Assembly (NCBI RefSeq): GCF_036825535.1
Contig: NZ_CP098812.1
Location: forward strand, 1,798,001-1,862,000
DNA length: 64,000 nucleotides
Direction of reading: 5' to 3'
DNA from: Parasalinivibrio latis
GTDB taxonomy: Bacteria > Pseudomonadota > Gammaproteobacteria > Enterobacterales > Vibrionaceae
The translations under genes and the position numbers were made by a program. This document shows, piece after piece, positions 25,993 to 33,931 of this stretch (the first letter of the stretch is position 1; every line of letters starts with the position of its first letter). The notes beneath the pieces were generated by a model. It saw only the letters and a list, made by a program, of their open reading frames with translations. It was not told the origin of the DNA and did no database searches.

Positions 25993-26607
25993 GTCTGTTC
26001 AATAAGAATATCCTGTCTTAGATTCTTTCCACCTTCTCAATATTTCTGCGTGATTTAGATCAATAAACTCTCTTTATTGTTTCCAAATTTAGTATCTCAA
26101 TTGGCTTTCCCTCCCTGTAAATCGCGACACAAATCGACAGTGAACTCGCGTTACATCCACGCAAATTTCCTGTTTTAAAAGGGTGGACACATATCTGGTA
26201 TATACCAAAAGATAGGTGAATACCCATTCAAAATGGCTAGAGCAGATCATCTTTTGCTTGTGGATAAGTTTGCGCTCACTTCCTCTCTAACGCCTAAAAT
26301 TAGTGATGATTAATGTGTGTTTTTAAGTGGCAGCCCTTGTTTATAAGGAGTCAAAGGCTGTGATGTTATATGTTTCTTGTGGGAAACACTGACTCTAGCC
26401 TGTGAATATCTATCCTTGGGGGATTTGCGTCTGCTGTTTGTGCTGTGGAAGGAAAGTTGACTGTGACTGTTGATGAGATTTCAACCTGCCAGATTGTCTG
26501 GCCAGGAAATAACGGTCAACAAAAAGGGAAATCTCGTTGGTTTACAGTGGGAGATAACGGAGGTTTTCCGGTATAATCGCCCGCATTATTGTCACACGTG
26601 AATTCTC
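25993..26607. promoter_or_regulatory. Gene-free 0.6-kb region upstream of rlmL with FNR-like site
   Basis: No convincing gene is present. Two things stand out. One is the FNR-like box at 26050-26063. The other is a TATAAT hexamer at 26572-26577, 31 bases before the rlmL ATG, which is the likely rlmL -10 although no good -35 is at standard distance. The space between is long enough for an unannotated small RNA or a long leader. Short frames of 20-40 codons exist but show no recognisable protein. Confidence 0.4.
26050..26063. promoter_or_regulatory. FNR-like binding site
   Basis: GTGAT-TTAG-ATCAA differs from the FNR consensus TTGAT-N4-ATCAA only at the first base. A TAGTAT at 26090-26095 would place a start near 26102 with the box centred at about -45, close to class II activation geometry. 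No gene begins within 500 bases downstream. Confidence 0.45.
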
Positions 26608-28728
26608 ATGAAGCATTTTCTTGCAATTACCTCCCGCGGTTTAGAAAACCTTGTCGCTGAAGAGCTCCAGGAGTTGGGCGCTTCCAACATTAAAACCATC
26701 CACGCCGGGGTCGCTTTCCGGGCTGACATGGCAACAGCCTATCGCTGTTGTTTGTGGAGCCGCTTCGCTTCTCGCATCATTCTGGTGCTCAGTGAATTCA
26801 ATGTTATGGATGACATGGATCTCTACCTTGGTGCATCAGCCCTCAAATGGGGCGAGTATATGGCACCGGGATGCCGTATGGTGGTGGACTTCAATGGTAC
26901 GAACCGTGAAATTCGCAACAGCCAGTACGGTGCACTGAAGGTCAAAGACGCTATCGTCGACCAATTTACCAAAGCCGGTAAGGCTCGCCCTTCAATCGAC
27001 AAAGATGCACCGGACGTGCGTGTACATGCCCGTTTGTATAAGGAAAAAATGTGGCTGGGTCTGGATATGGTAGGGAGTGGCCTGCACATTCGCGGCTACC
27101 GTACTGAAGCTGGACAGGCACCTTTGCGTGAGACTCATGCAGCTGCGCTGGTTGCAAAATCAGGTTGGGACAAGAAAACGCCTCTCATGGATCCAATGTG
27201 TGGTTCGGGTACCATCGTGATTGAAGCTGCAATGATGGCAGCCGATATTGCACCAGGTATTAACCGTAAAAAGTGGGCTTTTGAAAACCTTCTGAATTTT
27301 GACCACGCGGCCTGGATGGAAATCAAGGCGGAAGCGCAGGTAAAAGCAAAGCGTGGGGCCAATAAAAATGAAGTGCCTCTTATCGGCCAGGATGTCAGCA
27401 GTCGCGTTATTGAAGTAGCCCGTGCAAACGCAAAGCGTGCCGGTGTATCTTCAATGGTACGGTTCGAGATTGGTGATGCTGCGCGTGTTACCAAACCCGA
27501 GGGTACAGAAACGGTTCATGTTGTATGTAACCCTCCATATGGTGAGCGTCTGGGTTCTGAACCAGGTCTTATTGCGCTGTACGGTGAGTTTGGTAACCAG
27601 CTGAAGCGTGAATTCAAGGGCTGTACTGCGTCAATCTATTCGGGCTCCGATGAACTTCTCAGCTGCCTGCGTATGCGTGCAGAGCGCCAGTTTAAACTGC
27701 GCAACGGTGCGCTGGACTGCGTATTGAAAACCTACCAGATCACAGCACGTGGTGAGGAAGGCAAGCAGACCGTGGCAGAGGTGGCACCGGATTTTGCCAA
27801 CCGTCTGCGCAAGAACCTTAAAAAACTCGAAAAGTGGGCTGCGCAGGAAGGCATCGACTGCTATCGCATGTATGATGCAGACCTCCCGGATTACAACGCT
27901 GCCGTAGATCGCTACGCTGACCATGTTGTTATCCAGGAGTACGCCGCGCCTAAATCCATTCCTGAAGAAACAGCCCGTCGCCGTCTGTTTGACATGATCC
28001 GCGCTGTGGTGAATGTAACAGGTGTCCATACCAACAATGTGGTACTGAAAACCCGCCAGAAGCAAAAGGGCACCCAGCAGTATGAAAAGCTGGCAGAGAA
28101 CCGTCGTTTCATGTGGGTGAAAGAGTATAACGTTGAGCTTCAGGTTAACCTTCACGATTATCTGGATACCGGCGTCTTCCTGGATCACCGTAATACCCGC
28201 CGTAAACTTGGTCAGATGGCCAAGGGCAAGGACTTCCTTAACCTGTTTGCTTACACCGGCTCTGCGACTGTCCACGCCGCTGTAGGTGGTGCTAAATCAA
28301 CCACGACGGTTGATATGTCCAAGACATACCTGGCCTGGGCTGAGCGAAATATGAAGCACAACGGGCAGGGCGGTCGCCAGCACCGTTTTGAACATGCTGA
28401 CTGCCTGAAGTGGCTTGAAACCACCAAAACCCAATACGATCTGATCTTTATCGATCCACCAACGTTCTCTAATTCGAAGCGAATGGAAGACACGTTTGAC
28501 GTACAGCGTGACCACGTGAAGCTGATGACGCATCTTTCACGTATCCTCCGTGCTGAGGGAGAGATTGTATTCTCCAACAACAAGCGTGGTTTCAAGATGG
28601 ATCACGAAGCGTTGGCTGAGTTGGGGCTCCAGGCTAAAGACATTACAGCGCAATCCATTCCTCTGGACTTTGCCCGTAACAAACAAATTCACAATTGTTG
28701 GATCGTGACACGTAAACAGGGGGAATAA
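26608..28728 (+). CDS. rlmL: Bifunctional 23S rRNA methyltransferase RlmKL
   Basis: The 706-residue fusion enzyme makes m2G2445 (N-terminal RlmL half) and m7G2069 (C-terminal RlmK half) in 23S rRNA. A THUMP domain occupies about 45-155. The first methyltransferase has SAM motif MDPMCGSGTIVIEA and catalytic NPPYGERLG. The second has FLNLFAYTGSATVHAA and DPPTFSNSKRM. The order zapC-rlmL-uup agrees with E. coli. Its stop shares one base with the start of the glutaredoxin-like gene, indicating coupling. Confidence 0.97.
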   Translation: MKHFLAITSRGLENLVAEELQELGASNIKTIHAGVAFRADMATAYRCCLWSRFASRIILVLSEFNVMDDMDLYLGASALKWGEYMAPGCRMVVDFNGTNREIRNSQYGALKVKDAIVDQFTKAGKARPSIDKDAPDVRVHARLYKEKMWLGLDMVGSGLHIRGYRTEAGQAPLRETHAAALVAKSGWDKKTPLMDPMCGSGTIVIEAAMMAADIAPGINRKKWAFENLLNFDHAAWMEIKAEAQVKAKRGANKNEVPLIGQDVSSRVIEVARANAKRAGVSSMVRFEIGDAARVTKPEGTETVHVVCNPPYGERLGSEPGLIALYGEFGNQLKREFKGCTASIYSGSDELLSCLRMRAERQFKLRNGALDCVLKTYQITARGEEGKQTVAEVAPDFANRLRKNLKKLEKWAAQEGIDCYRMYDADLPDYNAAVDRYADHVVIQEYAAPKSIPEETARRRLFDMIRAVVNVTGVHTNNVVLKTRQKQKGTQQYEKLAENRRFMWVKEYNVELQVNLHDYLDTGVFLDHRNTRRKLGQMAKGKDFLNLFAYTGSATVHAAVGGAKSTTTVDMSKTYLAWAERNMKHNGQGGRQHRFEHADCLKWLETTKTQYDLIFIDPPTFSNSKRMEDTFDVQRDHVKLMTHLSRILRAEGEIVFSNNKRGFKMDHEALAELGLQAKDITAQSIPLDFARNKQIHNCWIVTRKQGE
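28363..28370 (+). other. KOPS-like octamer
   Basis: GGGCAGGG matches GGGNAGGG and points towards dif. It lies within rlmL. Confidence 0.35.
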
Positions 28729-28991
28729 TGGCTCTGGTTCTCTACAGCACGGAAGGCTGTCACTTGTGTGAGAATGCATGGGAGCTCTGTCAGCAGGCGA
28801 GTATTGCCGATAGGGTGCGCATCGAGGACATTGCTTTTGACGACAAACTGGTGGCGCGTTACGGCGTCACCATCCCTGTACTTTCCCTTCAGGATCCTTC
28901 AGGAGAAGTGGCCGCTGAACTTGGGTGGCCCTTTGATTTAACGGATTTAAATTCTTGGTTATCTCTTCATGGCGTTAATTCGAATATCTAA
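28728..28991 (+). CDS. Glutaredoxin-like protein (DUF836 type)
   Basis: A small 87-residue thioredoxin-fold protein. The CxxC redox pair sits in STEGCHLCENA near the N-terminus, and the cis-Pro motif is VTIPVLSL. It belongs to the glutaredoxin-like DUF836 group and the substrate is unknown. It overlaps rlmL by one base and uup by 23 bases, so the three form a tightly coupled unit. It may serve redox control of the translation-linked partners, but that is only inference from position. Confidence 0.85.
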   Translation: MALVLYSTEGCHLCENAWELCQQASIADRVRIEDIAFDDKLVARYGVTIPVLSLQDPSGEVAAELGWPFDLTDLNSWLSLHGVNSNI

Positions 28992-30891
28992 TGCAAAGCT
29001 CGCCTATGGCGACAATCCACTGCTCGACAATGCAGAGTTCATTCTGCATGCCAATGAGCGAGTGTGTCTTGTAGGCCGTAACGGTGCGGGTAAATCCACC
29101 CTGATGAAAGTGCTTAATGGCACGGTTCAACTTGATGATGGTACCTTTACAAAACAGCAGGGGCTGAAAGTTTCCCGTCTGGAACAGGATCCGCCCCGGG
29201 ATGAAGAAGGTACTGTTTTTGACTACGTTTCTGAAGGCCTCGCAGATGTCGGTGCGCAGCTGAAAGCCTATCACCAGTTGCTGGTGGATATTGAAACAGA
29301 TGCAAGCGAAAGCAACATTAAAAAACTGGCTAAGTTGCAGGAAAACCTGGAACTGGCGGGTGCATGGCGTTTCGACAACCAGATTAAAGTGGTTCTTGGT
29401 GCGCTGGGGTTAAACGGGGAGAGCTTTCTTAAGGATTTGTCCGGTGGCTGGCAGCGAAAGGCTGCTCTTGCCCGTGCGCTTGTTTGTGAGCCCGATGTGT
29501 TGCTGCTTGATGAGCCAACCAACCATCTGGACGTTGCAACCATTGTTTGGTTGGAAAACTTCCTTAAAGATTATAAGGGCTCTATCGTATTTATCTCACA
29601 CGACCGTGCTTTCATTCGCAGTATGGCAACCCGTATTGTGGATCTTGACCGGGGTCAGTTGCTTTCTTTCCCTGGTGATTACGATAAATACCTGGAAGGG
29701 AAAGAAGAATCACTGCGTGTAGAGGCGGAGCAAAACGCAGAGTTTGATAAAAAATTGGCTCAGGAAGAAGCCTGGATTCGTCAGGGTATCAAAGCACGCC
29801 GTACCCGCAATGAAGGCCGAGTGAGGGCTCTGAAACAACTCCGACGTGAACGTTCAGATCGCATTGAGTTACAGGGTAACGCGAAAATGCAGCTCGATGA
29901 GGCCGTTCGTTCAGGGAAAATCGTATTTGAAGCAGAAGACCTTGATTACGCGTGGGAGAATAAAGCCATAGTGAAAGGGTTTGGCTTTAATATCATGCGT
30001 GGTGATCGTATTGCGCTGGTGGGTCCGAATGGCTGTGGTAAAAGTACGGTCCTGAAGATGCTGCTGGGTGATCTGCTGCCCCAAGCCGGCAAGCTCCATT
30101 GCGGTACCAAACTCGAAGTCGCCTATTTCGACCAATACCGTGAGCAGCTGGATCCAGAAAAAACGGTTATGGATAACCTGGCTGAAGGTAAGACTGAAGT
30201 CAGTGTAGGAGGACGACAGCGTCATGTGTTGGGATATCTCCAGGACTTTCTGTTCCATCCGAGACGAGCCCGTACTCCGGTAAAAGCGCTTTCCGGTGGT
30301 GAAAAGAACCGCTTGCTGCTTGCTCGCCTGTTCCTGAAACCTGCCAACCTGCTGGTACTGGACGAACCAACGAACGATTTAGATATTGAAACGTTGGAAC
30401 TTTTGGAAGAATTGCTTGCCAATTATCAGGGTACCTTGCTTCTTGTCAGCCACGATCGTCAGTTTGTGGACAACACCGCAACTGAGTGTTGGGTATTTGA
30501 AGGCGAGGGGGAGATTGGCAAGTACGTAGGTGGCTATCATGACGCCATGGCTCAACGGGAAAACTTCCTGTCTGCTACCAAATCTGCAGAACCGGCCAAA
30601 AAAGCACCTGCAGAAACAGCTTCTGACGCTGATAAAAAGCGACAGGGCGCAAAGAAAAGCAATAAATTGAGTTATAAGTTGCAGCGTGAACTGGATTCAC
30701 TGCCACAACTTATTGAAGAATTGGAAACCAAAATCGAAGAACTTCAGGCTTCAATCAACGATCCTTCGTTCTTTCAGCAATCCCCTGAGGAAACCACTCC
30801 TAAATTAGAGGCGTTGGCAAAGGCAGAGTCCGAGCTGGAAACCGCATTCGAACGATGGGAAGAATTAGAAGCACTGCAAAAGGATAATTGA
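28969..30891 (+). CDS. uup: ABC-F ATPase Uup
   Basis: The 640-residue soluble protein has two ATP-binding cassettes: Walker A GRNGAGKST with signature LSGGWQRKAAL and LLDEPTNHLD, then GPNGCGKST with LSGGEKNRLL and LVLDEPTNDLD. An inter-domain linker (arm) follows the first cassette. The C-terminal coiled-coil domain (about 560-640, LQRELDSLPQLIEELE) marks Uup. Uup is a ribosome-linked ABC-F protein also tied to precise transposon excision and branched DNA. It overlaps the genes on both sides. Confidence 0.96.
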   Translation: MALIRISNAKLAYGDNPLLDNAEFILHANERVCLVGRNGAGKSTLMKVLNGTVQLDDGTFTKQQGLKVSRLEQDPPRDEEGTVFDYVSEGLADVGAQLKAYHQLLVDIETDASESNIKKLAKLQENLELAGAWRFDNQIKVVLGALGLNGESFLKDLSGGWQRKAALARALVCEPDVLLLDEPTNHLDVATIVWLENFLKDYKGSIVFISHDRAFIRSMATRIVDLDRGQLLSFPGDYDKYLEGKEESLRVEAEQNAEFDKKLAQEEAWIRQGIKARRTRNEGRVRALKQLRRERSDRIELQGNAKMQLDEAVRSGKIVFEAEDLDYAWENKAIVKGFGFNIMRGDRIALVGPNGCGKSTVLKMLLGDLLPQAGKLHCGTKLEVAYFDQYREQLDPEKTVMDNLAEGKTEVSVGGRQRHVLGYLQDFLFHPRRARTPVKALSGGEKNRLLLARLFLKPANLLVLDEPTNDLDIETLELLEELLANYQGTLLLVSHDRQFVDNTATECWVFEGEGEIGKYVGGYHDAMAQRENFLSATKSAEPAKKAPAETASDADKKRQGAKKSNKLSYKLQRELDSLPQLIEELETKIEELQASINDPSFFQQSPEETTPKLEALAKAESELETAFERWEELEALQKDN

Positions 30892-32804
30892 TGCATTACC
30901 CAAAACTTAAAAAATCGGCGTTGATGGTAGGTATGGCCCTGATGGGAGCGTATGCCAATACGGCGATGGCATCTGCTTTTTATCAGGTTCAGGAAATTAG
31001 TGTGGCTGACGCGACTTCTATTGAAGGCGCGGCTATTCAGCAGAAATCTGAAGGATCCTGTTACACCGCAGATTCTGGAGATACATGTGACGCTCGTTCT
31101 TATAGTGCTGGCGCAAATGCTACAAACGGTTCTGTAGGCGCTCCTTTCTATCAAGAACAACCGTTCCTGGATTACTTCGAAGAAGAAACCTACTACAACA
31201 ATTACGACGATTTTGAGGATTACTGCGCCGTATTCCTGGGGTATACATCTTCACTATGTGAAAGCTGGGCTAATACTCGTTGGTACGGCAAGGATAACCA
31301 GGGCGGTCAGAAAGCGCTGTATGATGCAAGTAATAACAAATCATACGATCCGTCGAGCATTGCGTATGTAAATTCAGTTGTACAAAATCCAGCTTCGGGT
31401 TGGGTAAATAATACCGGCGGTACAAAACAACCGTCTACCGCTGATGTGGTGGTGAATTCCATCGATTTAGATGGAAATATTGTCGGCGACAGTTCTTCAC
31501 TGTTTTTTGAAAAGAACGGTATATGGACGCATGAATCTACTCGGCGTGGTTTCATCAATAACACTCAACTTTTACCTCCTTTACAAACTGCATTAAATGG
31601 CACTTCTAACCTGATTTCTCTCGTTGGGCAAACTAGCGCTAAAGATATTGTTTCTTACACAAACAAAACTACAAGTACCAAATACACTTTCGTTGTCGGT
31701 TCCGCAACTTTTGCATTGGGTAATATGAACAGTGAGTCACCATTTGGCGGCAACTTTGATGCTTGTGATAACGTGAGTGATGACAGTATTTACTCAAATA
31801 AAAGCTGCCAGTATTCACCACTAGCTAACCAGGCCGCATTTTGGCTTGATCCTGCGACAGATAAGAAGGCCAGATTAGTTGATGGGGCTGCTCCAACCCC
31901 AGTAGTCGAAGAATTTAATACCGGGCAAGGTTCGTTGCAGTCAGTAGCGTTGAATACTGACAACCAACCGTTAATGGTCGGATACAAGACCAAGCAAATT
32001 GGTGATTACCTGTACCCGGAAGCTGTTGCTTATTTACCTACATCTGCAGATATCTCCACTTGTATCACTGCACCGGCTGGTTCCACTTATAATTGCTGGA
32101 CCCAAAAAGCATTTCCGGTGTCACTGGCAGCGGGTAACTCTGATCGCTACTACAGCTACACGGTTGCCAATGACGTAAACAAAGACGGTTTTGCGGTCGT
32201 AAACGCAAAACGTGCAACGTTGGAAAACGGCGCATACCCAGTTCGTATGTTCCTTTGGAATACTGGTACCAATGCGTATTCTGACATCAGTTCAACGGTC
32301 AATTCACTGACATTCCCAACTGCCGGTGGCAGTGCAAATGCAATTAACGACGACAAAACGGTTGTTGGGAAGGTCGATTTTGAAAGTGCCCGTGAACGTC
32401 AGCGCCGTCAGCGTGGATTTGTTTACTTTGATGGTAATAAGCCAGCGGCAGTTGGATCTCAGTCTGCATGGTTGCTTGACGATCTCACCAACGATGGTGG
32501 CCTGGGTGGAAATAACCAGTTCCGGATTATTTCAGCTAATGACATCAACAATGATGGTGTCATAGCAGCAACAGCCCTGAAGTGTGCTGGTGGATATGAA
32601 TCAACAGCGGTTCTTTCTCCATGTAGTGGCACGGAAACTACGGTTGCTGTGAAGCTGATTCCAAACTCTAGTAAAACGAATACAATCTCAATTATTGCCC
32701 GTGATGAAGGAACAGGTATCCCCGTTAAGCGAAAGGGCGCTGGTATTGGCATTTTAGTAATGACAATGCTTGGTCTGATAGGTTTCTCACGCCGCTCCAA
32801 ATAA
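30891..32804 (+). CDS. DUF3466 family exported protein with CTERM-like tail
   Basis: A 637-residue protein. A signal peptide (about 1-28, ending NTAMA) is followed by a long Ser/Thr/Asn-rich mature region with repeats of the kind AINDDKTVVGK, DVNKDGFAVVNAKR and DINNDGVIAATA. These fit the DUF3466/HAF-repeat style. The tail KRKGAGIGILVMTMLGLIGFSRRSK, written in pieces, has Gly-rich, hydrophobic and basic parts like a GlyGly-CTERM sorting signal. The family occurs in Vibrio and Shewanella and the function is unknown. The ATG overlaps the uup stop by one base. It occupies the place of pqiABC in E. coli. Confidence 0.85.
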   Translation: MHYPKLKKSALMVGMALMGAYANTAMASAFYQVQEISVADATSIEGAAIQQKSEGSCYTADSGDTCDARSYSAGANATNGSVGAPFYQEQPFLDYFEEETYYNNYDDFEDYCAVFLGYTSSLCESWANTRWYGKDNQGGQKALYDASNNKSYDPSSIAYVNSVVQNPASGWVNNTGGTKQPSTADVVVNSIDLDGNIVGDSSSLFFEKNGIWTHESTRRGFINNTQLLPPLQTALNGTSNLISLVGQTSAKDIVSYTNKTTSTKYTFVVGSATFALGNMNSESPFGGNFDACDNVSDDSIYSNKSCQYSPLANQAAFWLDPATDKKARLVDGAAPTPVVEEFNTGQGSLQSVALNTDNQPLMVGYKTKQIGDYLYPEAVAYLPTSADISTCITAPAGSTYNCWTQKAFPVSLAAGNSDRYYSYTVANDVNKDGFAVVNAKRATLENGAYPVRMFLWNTGTNAYSDISSTVNSLTFPTAGGSANAINDDKTVVGKVDFESARERQRRQRGFVYFDGNKPAAVGSQSAWLLDDLTNDGGLGGNNQFRIISANDINNDGVIAATALKCAGGYESTAVLSPCSGTETTVAVKLIPNSSKTNTISIIARDEGTGIPVKRKGAGIGILVMTMLGLIGFSRRSK

Positions 32805-32815
32805 TCTCTCCTTTG

Positions 32816-32845
32816 GTACATCCTCACAGTTTTGTCAGGATGTAC
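32816..32845 (+). terminator. Inverted repeat after DUF3466 gene
   Basis: The arms GTACATCCTCAC/GTCAGGATGTAC have one mismatch, and the repeat starts 12 bases after the stop. There is no T-run, so it could be a weak terminator or a stabilising hairpin. Confidence 0.45.
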
Positions 32846-32960
32846 CTATCTCTTGCTTGATCATTTCGCCATTCTGCTCGAACCTTAAAAGTGCGGTTAA
32901 TCAAACCGCCATGTTGATGACATAACTCCGTAATACTACTTCTATGGAAGGGGTCGATAT

Positions 32961-33131
32961 ATGAAGAGACAGAAGCGAGACCGTTTAGAAAGAGCCCAGT
33001 CGAAAGGTTACCATGCTGGAATGAATGGTCGATCTGCTGAAACTTGTCCCTACCAAGGCACGGATGCCCGTGGCTATTGGCTTGGCGGATGGAGAGAGGG
33101 CCGCGACAGCCGACTTAATATGATGAAGTAG
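32961..33131 (+). CDS. rmf: Ribosome modulation factor
   Basis: A 56-residue basic protein, MKRQKRDRLERAQSKGY at the start, then HAGMNGRSAETCPY, ARGYWLGGWREGR and DSRLNMMK. This is the RMF family, which joins 70S ribosomes into hibernating 100S dimers in stationary phase. The length equals E. coli Rmf within one residue. AAGGGG lies upstream of the ATG and a strong terminator follows at once. The order rmf-fabA-Lon-like-matP is as in E. coli. Confidence 0.95.
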   Translation: MKRQKRDRLERAQSKGYHAGMNGRSAETCPYQGTDARGYWLGGWREGRDSRLNMMK

Positions 33132-33151
33132 AGGGGAACTATCCCCCGAAG

Positions 33152-33176
33152 TAGCCCCAATTCCGGGGCTATTTTT
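33152..33176 (+). terminator. rmf terminator
   Basis: The stem TAGCCCC/GGGGCTA is followed by five T. It starts 21 bases after the rmf stop. Confidence 0.9.
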
Positions 33177-33183
33177 ATAACAC

Positions 33184-33204
33184 TCTAATGCACTATAACT
33201 AGAT
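33184..33204 (+). repeat. 21-bp dispersed repeat, copy A
   Basis: This matches 20 of 21 bases with 37745-37765 (core GCACTATAACTAGAT). It lies between the convergent rmf and fabA genes. An ATGTTGTATAC-like string follows both copies at different distances (33256 and 37797). Confidence 0.7.
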
Positions 33205-33301
33205 GGTTGCTTCTGATTAATGAAAGACTAACCCATGAATAAATACGTCTAGTTAATGTTGTATACAAAAGTTGAAATAAAGGTCTAATTTTCTATAAAC
33301 G

Positions 33302-33327
33302 AAAAAACCGGCTCGAAAGCCGGTTTT
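33302..33327. terminator. fabA terminator (bidirectional)
   Basis: The 10-base stem AAAACCGGCT/AGCCGGTTTT has loop CGAA and flanking A/T runs on both sides. It lies 20 bases past the fabA stop on the minus strand. Confidence 0.9.
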
Positions 33328-33346
33328 AAAATAGGGTTTTGATTCT

Positions 33347-33865
33347 TTAGAACGAAGAGGTGTCCTGGAAGAGGCCTACTTTAAGGTCTTTGGCGACATA
33401 GATTTCTTTACCATCTACCAGCACACGACCGTCAGCAACGCCCATAATCAGTTTACGGTTGATAACACGCTTCATCTGAATCTCGTAAGTCACTTTCTTT
33501 GCTGTTGGCAGAATCTGGCCAGTAAACTTCACTTCGCCTACGCCAAGGGCACGGCCTTTGCCTTTGCCACCTGACCAACCAAGGAAGAAGCCAACCAACT
33601 GCCACATAGCATCGAGGCCCAGACATCCTGGCATTACTGGGTCGCCAGGGAAGTGACAATCAAAGAACCAGAGGTCTGGTTTAACGTCAAGCTCAGCGAC
33701 AATGAAGCCTTTATCAAAGTCACCACCTTCGTTTGTGATCTTTGCAATGCGATCCAGCATCAGCATATTTGGCGCTGGGAGCTGTGGGCCATCTTCGCCG
33801 AAAAGTTTACCTTGGCTGGAAAGAATCAGATCTTCGTATTCGTATGATTGACGTTTCATCAACAT
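33347..33865 (-). CDS. fabA: 3-hydroxydecanoyl-ACP dehydratase/isomerase
   Basis: The 172-residue FabA introduces the cis double bond in unsaturated fatty acid synthesis. The catalytic His lies in FFDCHFPGDPVMPGCLGLDAMWQL (read in two parts) with the Asp in the same helix. MLMLDRI, LGVGEVKFTGQILP and KVTYEIQMKR are family segments. The ATG at 33865 has AAGGAG seven bases upstream. The promoter region carries FabR- and FadR-like operators that extend into the end of the neighbouring Lon-like gene. Confidence 0.97.
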   Translation of the reverse strand: MLMKRQSYEYEDLILSSQGKLFGEDGPQLPAPNMLMLDRIAKITNEGGDFDKGFIVAELDVKPDLWFFDCHFPGDPVMPGCLGLDAMWQLVGFFLGWSGGKGKGRALGVGEVKFTGQILPTAKKVTYEIQMKRVINRKLIMGVADGRVLVDGKEIYVAKDLKVGLFQDTSSF

Positions 33866-33897
33866 GCATAAGCTCCTTATTGCGATGCCCGCAGATT

Positions 33898-33915
33898 AGC
33901 TTACACATGTACGCT
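33898..33915 (-). promoter_or_regulatory. FabR-like operator of fabA
   Basis: On the minus strand this reads AGCGTACATGTGTAAGCT, a near-palindrome almost identical to the E. coli fabA FabR site as I recall it (AGCGTACACGTGTTAGCT). It lies 33-50 bases upstream of the fabA start. Confidence 0.75.
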
Positions 33916-33931
33916 AAACAAATCGGATCAG
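33914..33931 (-). promoter_or_regulatory. FadR-like operator of fabA
   Basis: On the minus strand this reads CTGATCCGATTTGTTTAG. It resembles the FadR site of E. coli fabA (CTGATCGGACTTGTTCAG from memory) in sequence and in its position directly upstream of the FabR box. Confidence 0.7.

Noticed and set aside
26406..26576. Short plus-strand frame upstream of rlmL (39 codons from a TTG with GGAAGGAAAG ahead)
   Set aside because: There is a good purine stretch, but the start is non-ATG, the peptide is not recognisable and the end coincides with the rlmL -10. Kept only as part of the gap description.
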